NCBI RefSeq assembly: GCF_014218295.1 | Contig: NZ_AP023287.1 | Span: 5,146,001 to 5,210,000 of the forward strand | Direction of reading: 5' to 3' | Length of the DNA: 64,000 bases | DNA from: Mycolicibacterium litorale | GTDB lineage: Bacteria > Actinomycetota > Actinomycetes > Mycobacteriales > Mycobacteriaceae | Shown here: piece after piece, positions 7,889 to 16,258 of the stretch | Numbering within the stretch: position 1 is the stretch's first letter | Layout of the letters: each line of letters opens with the position of its first letter | Program-made: the position numbers and the translations under genes | The notes under the pieces: model-generated | What the model was told of the DNA's origin: nothing | Databases searched by the model: none | What the model saw: the letters and a program-made list of their open reading frames with translations, nothing else

Positions 7889-8359
7889 TCAGCGGCGCGG
7901 AATGGGCTGCGGTGCGGCCAGGTTGATCCGGTTCCAGGCGTTGATCGTCACCGTCATCGCGATGACCTGTGCGAGCTCGCGCTCGCTGAACACCTCCGCC
8001 GCCCGCTGATACACCTCGTCGCTGACGGGTCCGCGCTCGGCGACCTCGGTGATGGCCTCGGCCAGCGCCAGCGCGGCGCGCTCACGCTCGGTGAACAGGT
8101 CCCCGGCCTCCTCCCATGCGGCGACCAAGGCCAACCGCTGTTCGGTCTCGCCGTGTCTGCGCGCATCGTGGGTGTGCATGTCGAGGCAGAAGGCGCAGCG
8201 GTTGATCTGCGAGGCGCGGATCTTGATCAGCTCGCCGATGGTCGGGTCGACGTCCCTGGCGGACGCCTCCGACAGCGTCATCATCGCGCCGTAGAGTTCC
8301 GGGGCCGCCTTGAACATCTTGATGCGGCCGGTGGTCGAGGGTTCCAGTGTCTGTGTCAT
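7889..8359 (-). CDS. Carboxymuconolactone decarboxylase/AhpD-like protein
   Basis: 156 aa. Contains IRASQINRCAFCLDMHTHDARRHGET, the AhpD-type redox core with CxxC and a downstream histidine, inside an all-helical domain that starts with PELYGAMMTLSEA. Members act as alkylhydroperoxidases or protect against peroxide; no partner reductase is nearby. The ATG at 8359 is supported by TAGCGT seven bases upstream, and reading further upstream would run into the divergent MocR gene. The neighbour suggests MocR control. Confidence 0.88.
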   Translation of the reverse strand: MTQTLEPSTTGRIKMFKAAPELYGAMMTLSEASARDVDPTIGELIKIRASQINRCAFCLDMHTHDARRHGETEQRLALVAAWEEAGDLFTERERAALALAEAITEVAERGPVSDEVYQRAAEVFSERELAQVIAMTVTINAWNRINLAAPQPIPRR

Positions 8360-8366
8360 ATCCCGA

Positions 8367-8372
8367 ACGCTA
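8367..8372 (-). promoter_or_regulatory. Predicted -10 of the AhpD-like gene (leaderless)
   Basis: TAGCGT on the minus strand with seven bases to the ATG at 8359, in the 49 bp divergent gap to the MocR regulator. Confidence 0.4.
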
Positions 8373-8408
8373 ATCCCGAAATGCCCGCTCAGCTGGTTCA
8401 ATCGACCG

Positions 8409-9821
8409 GTGACTTCGTGGGCCAATCCGGGTGCCCGGGATCTGCACCTCGACCTGCGCGACGTCGTCCGGCCGGGCGCCCGCGGAGTGCGCGAGCTGCT
8501 GGTCGACGCGCTGCGTGAGGCGGTGCGCTCGGGCCGGCTCACGGCCGGGACCATGTTGCCGCCGTCGCGCACGCTCGCCGCCGACCTCGGCATCGCGCGC
8601 AACACTGTGGCCGAGGCCTACGCCGACCTGGTCGCCGAGGGCTGGCTGGCGTCGCGCCAAGGTGCGGGGACATGGGTGCTGAACACCGGTGCGCGCACCG
8701 ACCCGCCCCGCCCGCGCGGCGTCCGCACGACGGCACGCCACAACCTGATGCCCGGCTCCCCGGACGTGTCGGAGTTCCCGCGCGCCGCGTGGCTGGCCTC
8801 CGCCCGGCGGGCGCTGACCGACGCGCCCAACGACGCGCTGTGGATGGGCGATCCGCGCGGCCGGCCGGAACTGCGCGAGGCGCTGGCCGGCTACCTCGGC
8901 CGCGTACGCGGCGTGCGCACCTCGCCGGAGACCGTCGTCATCTGCGCCGGGGTCCGGCATGCGATCGAACTGCTCACCCGCGTCCTCGGCCCTGCGCACC
9001 CGATCGCCGTCGAGGCGTACGGGCTGTTCCTCTTCCGCGACGCGATCAGCGCACTGGGCTCCTCCACGGTGCCCATCGGTCTGGACGACGACGGCGCGGT
9101 GGTCGCTGACCTCGACCGGTACGATGCCTCCGCCGTCCTGCTCACGCCCGCCCACCACAATCCGCACGGCATGCCGCTGCACCCGGCCCGCCGCACCGCC
9201 GCCGTCGAGTGGGCAGCGCGCCGCGGGGCCTACGTCCTCGAGGACGACTACGACGGCGAGTTCCGCTACGACCGCCAACCCGTAGGGGCGATGCAGCCCC
9301 TGGCCCCCGACCGCGTCGTCTACCTCGGCTCGGCCAGCAAGAGCCTGGCCCCGGCGTTGCGGCTGGGCTGGATGGCACTGCCCGACGACCTGGTGGAACC
9401 GGTGGTGGCGGCCGCGGGCGGCAACCAGTTCTTCGTCGACTCCCTCGCGCAGCTGACGATGGCCGACTTCGTCACCAGCGGCCGCTACGACCGCCACATC
9501 CGCCGGATGCGGATGCGCTACCGGCGCAGGCGCGACCGGCTCGTCGAGGCGCTCGCCCCGCTCGGCGTCGGCGTCCGCGGGCTCTCCGCCGGACTGAACC
9601 TGCTACTGACGCTGCCCGACGGCGCCGAGCGCGAGGTGCTGCAGCGGGCGGGCGGCGCGGGTATCGCACTGACCGGCCTGTCGGTCATGCGCCACCCCGC
9701 GGCCGGGCCCGATGTCGCGGACCCCGACGGCGTCATCGTCGGATTCGGCGCACCCGCCGAGCACGCGTTCGCCGGAGCCGTCGACGCACTGTGCGGCGTC
9801 CTGGAGGCCACGCTGCGCTGA
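8409..9821 (+). CDS. MocR/PdxR-family regulator (GntR wHTH fused to aminotransferase)
   Basis: 470 aa. Residues ~20-90 are a GntR winged helix (LLVDALREAVRSGRLTAGTMLPPSRTLAADLGIARNTVAEAYADLVAEGWL). The rest is a class I aminotransferase domain with ITPAHHNPHG-type (LLTPAHHNPHGMPL) and LEDDYDGEFRY strands and the PLP lysine in YLGSASKSLAPALRLGW. Such proteins sense PLP or amino compounds and usually regulate a divergent neighbour, here the AhpD-like gene. GTG 8409 is preferred because an earlier in-frame ATG would overlap that gene. Confidence 0.9.
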   Translation: MTSWANPGARDLHLDLRDVVRPGARGVRELLVDALREAVRSGRLTAGTMLPPSRTLAADLGIARNTVAEAYADLVAEGWLASRQGAGTWVLNTGARTDPPRPRGVRTTARHNLMPGSPDVSEFPRAAWLASARRALTDAPNDALWMGDPRGRPELREALAGYLGRVRGVRTSPETVVICAGVRHAIELLTRVLGPAHPIAVEAYGLFLFRDAISALGSSTVPIGLDDDGAVVADLDRYDASAVLLTPAHHNPHGMPLHPARRTAAVEWAARRGAYVLEDDYDGEFRYDRQPVGAMQPLAPDRVVYLGSASKSLAPALRLGWMALPDDLVEPVVAAAGGNQFFVDSLAQLTMADFVTSGRYDRHIRRMRMRYRRRRDRLVEALAPLGVGVRGLSAGLNLLLTLPDGAEREVLQRAGGAGIALTGLSVMRHPAAGPDVADPDGVIVGFGAPAEHAFAGAVDALCGVLEATLR

Positions 9822-9834
9822 GCGTGCCACCGCA

Positions 9835-9840
9835 TAAGCT
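9835..9840 (+). promoter_or_regulatory. Predicted -10 of the GtrA gene (leaderless)
   Basis: TAAGCT six bases before the GTG at 9847. Confidence 0.4.
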
Positions 9841-9846
9841 GCCGGG

Positions 9847-10257
9847 GTGGCCGAGCCCCCCATGTCGCCCCAGCTGTCGTTGACCACGCAGGTGTGGCGG
9901 TTCCTGCTCACCGGCGGGTTCTCCGCGATCGTCGACTTCGGGCTCTACGTGCTGCTGCTCGAAGCCGGTCTGCACGTCAACGTCGCCAAGACGCTCAGCT
10001 TCATCGCCGGCACCACGACCGCCTACCTGATCAACCGCCGGTGGACGTTCCAGGCCCCGCCGAGCCGGGCCCGTTTCCTCGCGGTGTGCGCGCTCTACGC
10101 CACCACGTACGCCGCGCAGGTCGGGCTCAACTACGTGTTCTTCATGGCGTGGGAAGACAAGCCGTGGCGGGTGCCGGTGGCGTTCGTGATCGCACAGGGT
10201 ACGGCGACCGTGATCAACTTCATCGTGCAGCGCACGGTGATCTTCCGGCTGGCCTGA
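9847..10257 (+). CDS. GtrA-family membrane protein (Rv3789-like)
   Basis: 136 aa with four hydrophobic segments (FLLTGGFSAIVDFGLYVLLLEAG, VAKTLSFIAGTTTAYLI, ALYATTYAAQVGLNYVFFM, VAFVIAQGTATVINFIVQ). 'NRRWTF' and 'QRTVIF' loops are typical of GtrA/DPMS-like small membrane proteins. In M. tuberculosis Rv3789 sits just before dprE1 and has been proposed to help move decaprenyl-phospho-arabinose or to recruit arabinosyltransferases; here a decayed minus-strand module separates it from dprE1. GTG start with a leaderless-type -10. Confidence 0.9.
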   Translation: MAEPPMSPQLSLTTQVWRFLLTGGFSAIVDFGLYVLLLEAGLHVNVAKTLSFIAGTTTAYLINRRWTFQAPPSRARFLAVCALYATTYAAQVGLNYVFFMAWEDKPWRVPVAFVIAQGTATVINFIVQRTVIFRLA

Positions 10258-10259
10258 CG

Positions 10260-10572
10260 TCAGTCGTAGCGGACCGACTCGTCGAGTGCCGCACCGCCCG
10301 CGGCGTCCTGCTGGTCGTAGACGTCGGCGGCGGCGCGCAGCTTGTCGCCGAGGTCGGTCAGATCGGTGCGCAACCGCTGCGCCTGCTGGTCGAGGATGTC
10401 GATGAACGCCGCGAACCTCGGCCTGCCCGCCGTTCTTCCACGCCGACTCCTGACCGGCGATGCCGGCCGCCACCCCGGCGCGGCTCGACGACGCCTCCTC
10501 GGCGACGACGTGCATCTGATCCGACGACAGGCGCACGGCCGCCACCTCGACGTGGACGTTGCGGCCGGTCAC
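10260..10572 (-). pseudogene. Frameshifted EspC/ESX-secretion-associated small protein
   Basis: GTG 10572 overlaps the lipoprotein stop by four bases. The first frame reads VHVEVAAVRLSSDQMHVVAEE...GIAGQESAWKNGGQAE. After one extra base near 10411-10420 the continuation is FAAFIDILDQQAQRLRTDL, then TDLGDKLRAAADVYDQQDAAG, ending at TGA 10262-10260. Joined, this is a ~104 aa two-helix protein with a central W..G turn and a C-terminal 'aadvYdqqDa' pattern, resembling EspC-family (WXG100-like) type VII substrates. The total length of 313 bases is not divisible by three, consistent with a single-base shift. Sequencing error is the alternative, but the hydrolase gene upstream is also broken. Confidence 0.6.
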
Positions 10573-11111
10573 TGTGCGCCTCCCGCGGGCCTGCGGCAGG
10601 CGATGTTGCCGGTGAGCAACGAGGCCTCTTTCGAGCCGAACACGAGCGTCCGGCCGTCGTCGCTGCTGAACCGCACGTCGTGGTTGCGGCTGGCATCGGC
10701 CATCGCGGTGACCGTGGCCAGCCCGGCGTCGGCGGCCAACTGCCGCACCGCGGGAAACACCAGGCCCCACTGCGGGTCGGTCATGGAGAGCGGCGACGTC
10801 CACTTGGCGAGGTAGAGCGCCGCGCCCTGCTGCTCGGTCCCCTGCTGGGTGCAGTTCTCGCGGGTCTCCTCGTAGGACTGCGTCCACGGTGCGGTCTCGG
10901 GGACGAGCCGTTCGACCTCCGCACGCACCCGGTCGACGAGGTCGACCATCTGAGCCCGCGTCTGTTCGATATCCGGCAGCTGGGCGATGTCGATCATCGG
11001 AACCTCCTGGCCGAGTATCGGGGATTCGTAGTCGCTCCCACCGCCGCCGCATGCCGCCAACAGCAGTGCGGCCAGCGGGACCGCGGTCCAGCGCGCGCAC
11101 CGACCCGTCAT
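10569..11111 (-). CDS. Mycobacterial lipoprotein of unknown function
   Basis: 180 aa. A short basic N-terminus and hydrophobic stretch end in the lipobox LLAAC with Cys21 (VPLAALLLAACGGGG), so it should be diacylated and anchored outside the inner membrane. The mature part has two cysteines (ENCTQQG and GNIACRRP) that could form a disulfide. The ATG overlaps the end of the disrupted DUF1023 hydrolase and the stop overlaps the EspC-like start. It is the only intact member of the three-gene unit. I do not recognise a named family. Confidence 0.78.
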   Translation of the reverse strand: MTGRCARWTAVPLAALLLAACGGGGSDYESPILGQEVPMIDIAQLPDIEQTRAQMVDLVDRVRAEVERLVPETAPWTQSYEETRENCTQQGTEQQGAALYLAKWTSPLSMTDPQWGLVFPAVRQLAADAGLATVTAMADASRNHDVRFSSDDGRTLVFGSKEASLLTGNIACRRPAGGAQ

Positions 11112-12132
11112 CGGACCAGCCTTTCGTCTCCGTTCGGCAGGGGCACATCAGCCAGGCCGCCCGCGATGATCGCCAGGTTGTAAGCAGGGGTTCGCAGCAA
11201 CTGTGTTCCATCGGGCTGGGGAACGGAACGCGGATAGTCGGCGTGCGAGGCCGCACCGTCCCGGCTCGCACCATCGGGAGTGACGGCGGCATCCGACGAC
11301 AGCTGTTCCAACGGCAACGTCAGCGGAGTGGACCGAGCGCGCCGAAATCGCCCAGCGCCGGAAGCGGGATGCCATTCCATCGCGGATCTCCGGAGACGGG
11401 ATCGCCGGGGGCGGACATGACGTAGGCGTTCCTGTCGGGCAGGAACAGGTCGGATTCGTCGCGGATCGGCACCGCCGCCTCGTACTACAGGTTGCCGCGC
11501 CACTCGGTCGTCATCTGGTCGGTGAAGCCGAGACCGGGCGACCCATAGAACGCGGCGTTGTCGACCTCGCCCGTCTCCCGAGTTCGTGCAGTGCCTGCGC
11601 GGTGGTCAGGGAGCCGTAGGAGTGCCCGAACGCCGAGAGGTTGACCTCCGAGCCGTGCACGTTGGTGGCGTTGACCCCGCGGTAGAAGTCGGCCAGATCC
11701 GGTGCGGCCTCGTTCGCGCGGCGGTCGAACCCCGCCTCGAGGACCGAGATGTCGTCGTTGGCCGGCGGCTCGTAACCGAGCCAGGCGATCGTCGACACCG
11801 GCTCACCGCCCCTGCCCGCCAGGCCCAGCTGGTTCTGGATCTCACTGCGCAGCGCGGACGCCTCCCCGACCATGTCCGGCAGACTGGTCGGCGTCGTCCC
11901 CACCCCCGGTGTGGTGACGGCGAACTCCAGTCTCGTGGATCTTGCCGCGAGCGGCGGCGGCCGCCGGCGACTCCCACCCCGGCAGCCGGGAGATCAGCTC
12001 GAGATCGGACGCGACACCCTCGACGGTCTCGAGTTCGTCGCCGAGCTCGAACGCGATGGAGTGCAACGCACCGACGTTCCACGAGTCGATGTCACTCAGC
12101 AGCATCCGCGCCCCCACATACAGTTTGCTCAA
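11108..12132 (-). pseudogene. Disrupted DUF1023 alpha/beta-hydrolase
   Basis: Pieces of one protein lie in successive frames: TTG 12132 ([20 protein letters not shown] to RGKIHE), a shift near 11935, then [35 protein letters not shown] and the nucleophile elbow [20 protein letters not shown] second shift near 11570-11582 gives [18 protein letters not shown] and WRGNL followed by an in-frame TAG at 11485-11487, then YEAAVPIRDESDLFLP and SGDPRWNGIPLPALGDFG. A third shift near 11325-11340 gives LTLPLEQLSSDAAV and a C-terminal tail to TAG. '[10 protein letters not shown]' and GHSYG are hallmarks of DUF1023 hydrolases, which often accompany EspC-like genes. At least three shifts plus a stop make a functional product unlikely. 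Confidence 0.8.
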
Positions 12133-12202
12133 CGCTACCGCGGCGGCGCGCCGGGCCCGCGCACCTTTTTCCGGGCGGAGCGGCCGCCGAACGCCGGGGC
12201 GG

Positions 12203-12208
12203 TACCCT
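12203..12208 (+). promoter_or_regulatory. Predicted -10 of dprE1 (leaderless)
   Basis: TACCCT with a seven-base spacer to the ATG at 12216. Since the upstream gene is on the other strand, this is probably the main promoter of the dprE1-dprE2-aftA unit. Confidence 0.5.
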
Positions 12209-12215
12209 CGTCACG

Positions 12216-13586
12216 ATGTTTCAGACCACGACCCGGCGGCTCACCGGATGGGCCCGCACCGCGCCCACCGTGGCCCAGGTGCTGTCGACGCCCGACCCCG
12301 AGGAGATCGCCAAGGCGGTCGCGCGGGTCGCCGACGATCCGCAACGCGGGATCATCGCCCGCGGGCTGGGCCGGTCCTACGGGGACAACGCGCAGAACGG
12401 CGGCGGCCTGGTCGTCGACATGACGGCGCTCAACCGCATCCACACGATGGACAGCGACAGCCACCTCGTCGACGTCGACGCCGGAGTGAACCTCGACCAG
12501 CTGATGCGGGCGGCGTTGCCGCTCGGGCTGTGGGTTCCCGTGCTGCCCGGCACCCGCCAGGTCACCGTCGGCGGCGCGATCGCCTGCGACATCCACGGCA
12601 AGAACCACCACAGCGCGGGCAGCTTCGGCAACCACGTCCGTTCGATGGACCTGCTCACCGCCGACGGCACCGTGCGCACCCTCAAACCACGCGGCAAGGA
12701 CGCCGAGCTGTTCTGGGCGACCGTCGGCGGCAACGGCCTGACCGGGATCATCCTGCGCGCGACCATCGCGATGACGCCGACGGAGACGGCGTACTTCATC
12801 GCCGACGGTGACGTGACCGCCGATCTCGACGAGACCATCGCTATCCACAGCGACGGCAGCGAGGCGAACTACGCCTACTCCAGCGCCTGGTTCGACGCGA
12901 TCAGCCCGCCGCCGAAACTCGGCCGCGCCGCCATCTCCCGCGGATCGCTGGCCACGCTGGACCAGCTACCCAAGAAGCTGCAGCGCAATCCGCTGAAATT
13001 CGACGCGCCGCAACTGCTGACGTTCCCCGACGTGTTCCCCAACGGGTTGGCGAACAAGTGGACGTTCGGCCCGATCGGCGAACTGTGGTACCGCAAGTCG
13101 GGCACCTACCGCGGCAAGGTGCAGAACCTGACGCAGTTCTATCACCCGCTCGACATGTTCGGGGAGTGGAACCGCGCCTACGGCAGCAACGGGTTCCTGC
13201 AGTACCAGTTCGTGGTGCCGACCGAGGCGGTCGACGAGTTCAAGGCCATCCTCGTCGACATCCAGCGGTCCGGGCACTACTCGTTCCTCAACGTGTTCAA
13301 GCTCTTCGGGCCGGGAAACAAAGCGCCGCTGAGTTTCCCGATCCCCGGCTGGAACGTCTGCGTCGACTTCCCGATCAAACCGGGACTCGGCGAGTTCGTC
13401 AGCGGGCTCGACCACCGGGTGCTGCAGTTCGGCGGCCGGCTCTACACCGCCAAGGACTCCCGCACCACCGCCGAAACCTTCCACGCCATGTATCCGCGCA
13501 TCGACGAGTGGATCGCCGTGCGCCGCCGGGTCGATCCCGACGGGGTGTTCGCCTCGGACATGGCCCGACGTTTGGAGCTGCTCTAG
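12216..13586 (+). CDS. dprE1: Decaprenylphosphoryl-beta-D-ribose 2'-oxidase DprE1 (Rv3790)
   Basis: 456 aa FAD enzyme of the VAO family. FAD-binding segments [20 protein letters not shown] and [26 protein letters not shown] are clear, followed by [13 protein letters not shown] and a cap domain. It oxidises decaprenyl-phospho-ribose to the 2'-keto intermediate in the periplasm. Cys382, in [10 protein letters not shown], corresponds to the cysteine (387 in M. tuberculosis) that benzothiazinones modify covalently, so the wild-type sensitive residue is present. dprE2 follows after 11 bp. Confidence 0.97.
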   Translation: MFQTTTRRLTGWARTAPTVAQVLSTPDPEEIAKAVARVADDPQRGIIARGLGRSYGDNAQNGGGLVVDMTALNRIHTMDSDSHLVDVDAGVNLDQLMRAALPLGLWVPVLPGTRQVTVGGAIACDIHGKNHHSAGSFGNHVRSMDLLTADGTVRTLKPRGKDAELFWATVGGNGLTGIILRATIAMTPTETAYFIADGDVTADLDETIAIHSDGSEANYAYSSAWFDAISPPPKLGRAAISRGSLATLDQLPKKLQRNPLKFDAPQLLTFPDVFPNGLANKWTFGPIGELWYRKSGTYRGKVQNLTQFYHPLDMFGEWNRAYGSNGFLQYQFVVPTEAVDEFKAILVDIQRSGHYSFLNVFKLFGPGNKAPLSFPIPGWNVCVDFPIKPGLGEFVSGLDHRVLQFGGRLYTAKDSRTTAETFHAMYPRIDEWIAVRRRVDPDGVFASDMARRLELL

Positions 13587-13597
13587 ATGGTGCGCAC

Positions 13598-14368
13598 ATG
13601 GTGATCGATGCGGTCGGCAACCCCCAGACCATCCTGCTCCTCGGCGGGACCTCTGAGATCGGGCTGGCGATCTGCGAGCGCTACCTGCGCGACGCGCCGG
13701 CCCGCATCGTGCTCGCCGCACTGCCCGACGATCCAGGCCGCGACGCCGCCGTCGCCCAGATGCGCAGCGCCGGCGCGAAATCCGTCGAGGTCATCGATTT
13801 CGATGCGGTGGACACCGCCAGCCACCCCGATGTGATCGACAAGGCGTCCCAAGCCGGCGCCCGCGACATCGACGTGGCGATCGTCGCGTTCGGGCTGCTC
13901 GGCGACGCCGAGGAGCTGTGGCAGAACCAGCGCAAAGCCGTGCAGATCGCCGAGATCAATTACACCGCAGCGGTTTCGGTGGGCGTGCTGCTCGGCGAAC
14001 GGATGCGCGAGCAGGGCTTCGGTCAGATCATCGCGATGAGCTCGGCCGCCGGTGAACGCGTGCGGCGGTCGAACTTCGTCTACGGCTCGACCAAGGCCGG
14101 ACTGGACGGCTTCTACCTCGGCCTCGGAGAGGCCCTGCGCGAGTACGGGGTTCACGTCCTCGTCATCCGCCCCGGCCAGGTGCGGACCCGGATGAGCGCG
14201 CACGTCAAGGAAGCACCGCTGACCGTCGACAAGGAGTACGTCGCCGAACTGGCGGTCAACGCCTCGGCCAAGGGCAAGGACCTGGTCTGGGCGCCCGGCG
14301 CATTCCGGTACGTGATGATGGTGCTGCGCCACATCCCGCGGCCGATCTTCCGCAAGCTGCCCATCTAA
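13598..14368 (+). CDS. dprE2: Decaprenylphosphoryl-2-keto-ribose reductase DprE2 (Rv3791)
   Basis: 256 aa classical SDR. Rossmann motif [14 protein letters not shown] at about residues 12-25, catalytic Ser in [10 protein letters not shown], and Y162xxxK166 in FVYGSTKAG. It reduces the keto intermediate with NADH to decaprenyl-phospho-arabinose, completing the epimerisation started by DprE1. The C-terminus ([19 protein letters not shown]) is amphipathic and may contact the membrane. aftA starts three bases after the stop. Confidence 0.96.
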   Translation: MVIDAVGNPQTILLLGGTSEIGLAICERYLRDAPARIVLAALPDDPGRDAAVAQMRSAGAKSVEVIDFDAVDTASHPDVIDKASQAGARDIDVAIVAFGLLGDAEELWQNQRKAVQIAEINYTAAVSVGVLLGERMREQGFGQIIAMSSAAGERVRRSNFVYGSTKAGLDGFYLGLGEALREYGVHVLVIRPGQVRTRMSAHVKEAPLTVDKEYVAELAVNASAKGKDLVWAPGAFRYVMMVLRHIPRPIFRKLPI

Positions 14369-14371
14369 CCG

Positions 14372-16258
14372 GTGGGCATCAACGCGCTGACCGCCCCGCT
14401 CAGTGTCGCGGGCCGGATGGTGGCGGCGGCGTTGACCGCCGCCGCCGTCGCGGTCGTCTCGCTGGCGGCGATCGCGCGGGTCGAGTGGCCGGCGTACAAC
14501 TCGTCGAACCAGCTGCACGCGCTGACCACGGTCGGTCAGTTCGGTTGTCTGGCAGGGCTTTTCGCGGCAGCCTGGGTGCACCGACGGGGACGGCGACTGC
14601 TGGCGCATGCCGCGTCGACGGTGCTGCTGTCCGCGTTCGTCGTCGTGACACTTGGGATGCCGCTCGGGGCCACCAGGCTCTACCTGTTCGGCATCTCGGT
14701 GGACCAGCAGTTCCGCACCGAGTACCTGACCCGGTTCGCCGACACCGCCGCGTTGCACGACATGACCTACTACGGGCTGCCGCCGTTCTATCCGCCCGGA
14801 TGGTTCTGGCTGGGCGGGCGGCTCGCCGCGCTCACCGGCACACCGGCGTGGGAGATGTTCAAACCGTGGGCGATCATCTCGATCGCCGTCGCCGTGGCCC
14901 TCGCCTATGTGTTGTGGACGGCGATGATCCGGTTCCGGTACGCGCTGATCGTCACGACCGCCACGGCCGCGGTGATGCTGGCCTACTCACCGGCCGAACC
15001 GTACGCGGCGATCATCGCGGTGCTGCTGCCGCCGGTGTTCGTGCTGGGATGGTCGGGACTGCGTGCCGGCACCCCCGGCGCGGGACTCAGACCCGGCCGC
15101 GGCTGGGCGGCGATCGTCGGCGTCGGGGCGTTCCTCGGCGTCGCCGCGCTGTTCTACACGCTGCTGCTGGGCTACGCCGCCTTCACGCTGGTCATCATGG
15201 CGGCCACCGTCGCCGTCGCCCGCCGCAGCCTCGAACCGCTGCTGCGCCTGCTCGTCATCGCCGTCATCTCCGGCGCCATCGCGCTGATCGGCTGGGGTCC
15301 CTACCTGCTGGCCGCCATGCGCGGCACCCCCGCCGACACCGGGACCGCCCAGCACTACCTGCCCGCCGACGGGGCGCAGCTGTCCTTCCCGATGCTCAGC
15401 TTCACGCTGCTCGGGGCGCTGTGCCTGGTCGGCACGGTCTGGCTGGTGGTGCGCGCCCGCACCTCCACCCGGGCCGGTGCCCTGGCGATCGCGGTGCTCG
15501 CCGTCTACGCGTGGTCGCTGCTGTCGATGCTGACCACGCTGGCGGGCACCACGCTGCTGTCGTTCCGGCTGCAGCCGACGCTGGTGATCCTGCTGTCGGC
15601 CGCCGGGGTGTTCGGCTTCGTCGAAGCCGCGCGCGGACTGGCCGACAGCTTCTCCAGCAGGCGGTTGCTGGTCGCCGCGGGAGCGATCGGCACCATCGGC
15701 GCGCTCACGTTCAGCCAGGACATCCCCGACGTGCTGCGCCCGGACATCGCCGTCGCCTACAGCGACACCGACGGCTACGGGCAGCGCGCCGACCGCAGGC
15801 CGCCGGGCGCCGAACGCTACTACCGCGAGGTGGACGCGGCGATCCTCGAGGCCACCGGCCGCCCCCGCAACGAGACGATCGTGCTGACCGCCGACTACAG
15901 CTTCCTGTCCTACTATCCCTACTACGGGTTCCAGGGCCTGACGTCGCACTACGCCAACCCGCTCGCCCAGTTCGACGAGCGGGCCAAGGCCATCGAGAGC
16001 TGGCAGACCCTGGGTGACGCCGACCAGTTCGTGGCGGCACTCGACACCCTGCCGTGGGATCCGCCGACGGTGTTCCTGATGCGCCGCGGCGCCGAGGACA
16101 CCTACACCCTGCGGTTGGCCTCCGACGTCTACCCGAACCACCCCAACGTGCGGCGATACCAGGTGAAGCTCGACGCGGCCCTGTTCGACGACCCGCGCTT
16201 CGAGGTCTCCGACATCGGGCCGTTCGTCCTCGCGATCAGGCAACCGGTCGATGGCTGA
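14372..16258 (+). CDS. aftA: Galactan 5-O-arabinofuranosyltransferase AftA (Rv3792)
   Basis: 628 aa GT-C membrane enzyme that adds the first arabinofuranose to galactan from decaprenyl-phospho-arabinose. Multiple membrane helices are visible (e.g. [40 protein letters not shown]). The first extracytoplasmic loop carries the GT-C acidic motif [20 protein letters not shown] followed by [18 protein letters not shown]. The C-terminal ~160 residues are a soluble periplasmic domain. GTG start at 14372; the last eight bases overlap the annotated embC start. Confidence 0.95.
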   Translation: MGINALTAPLSVAGRMVAAALTAAAVAVVSLAAIARVEWPAYNSSNQLHALTTVGQFGCLAGLFAAAWVHRRGRRLLAHAASTVLLSAFVVVTLGMPLGATRLYLFGISVDQQFRTEYLTRFADTAALHDMTYYGLPPFYPPGWFWLGGRLAALTGTPAWEMFKPWAIISIAVAVALAYVLWTAMIRFRYALIVTTATAAVMLAYSPAEPYAAIIAVLLPPVFVLGWSGLRAGTPGAGLRPGRGWAAIVGVGAFLGVAALFYTLLLGYAAFTLVIMAATVAVARRSLEPLLRLLVIAVISGAIALIGWGPYLLAAMRGTPADTGTAQHYLPADGAQLSFPMLSFTLLGALCLVGTVWLVVRARTSTRAGALAIAVLAVYAWSLLSMLTTLAGTTLLSFRLQPTLVILLSAAGVFGFVEAARGLADSFSSRRLLVAAGAIGTIGALTFSQDIPDVLRPDIAVAYSDTDGYGQRADRRPPGAERYYREVDAAILEATGRPRNETIVLTADYSFLSYYPYYGFQGLTSHYANPLAQFDERAKAIESWQTLGDADQFVAALDTLPWDPPTVFLMRRGAEDTYTLRLASDVYPNHPNVRRYQVKLDAALFDDPRFEVSDIGPFVLAIRQPVDG

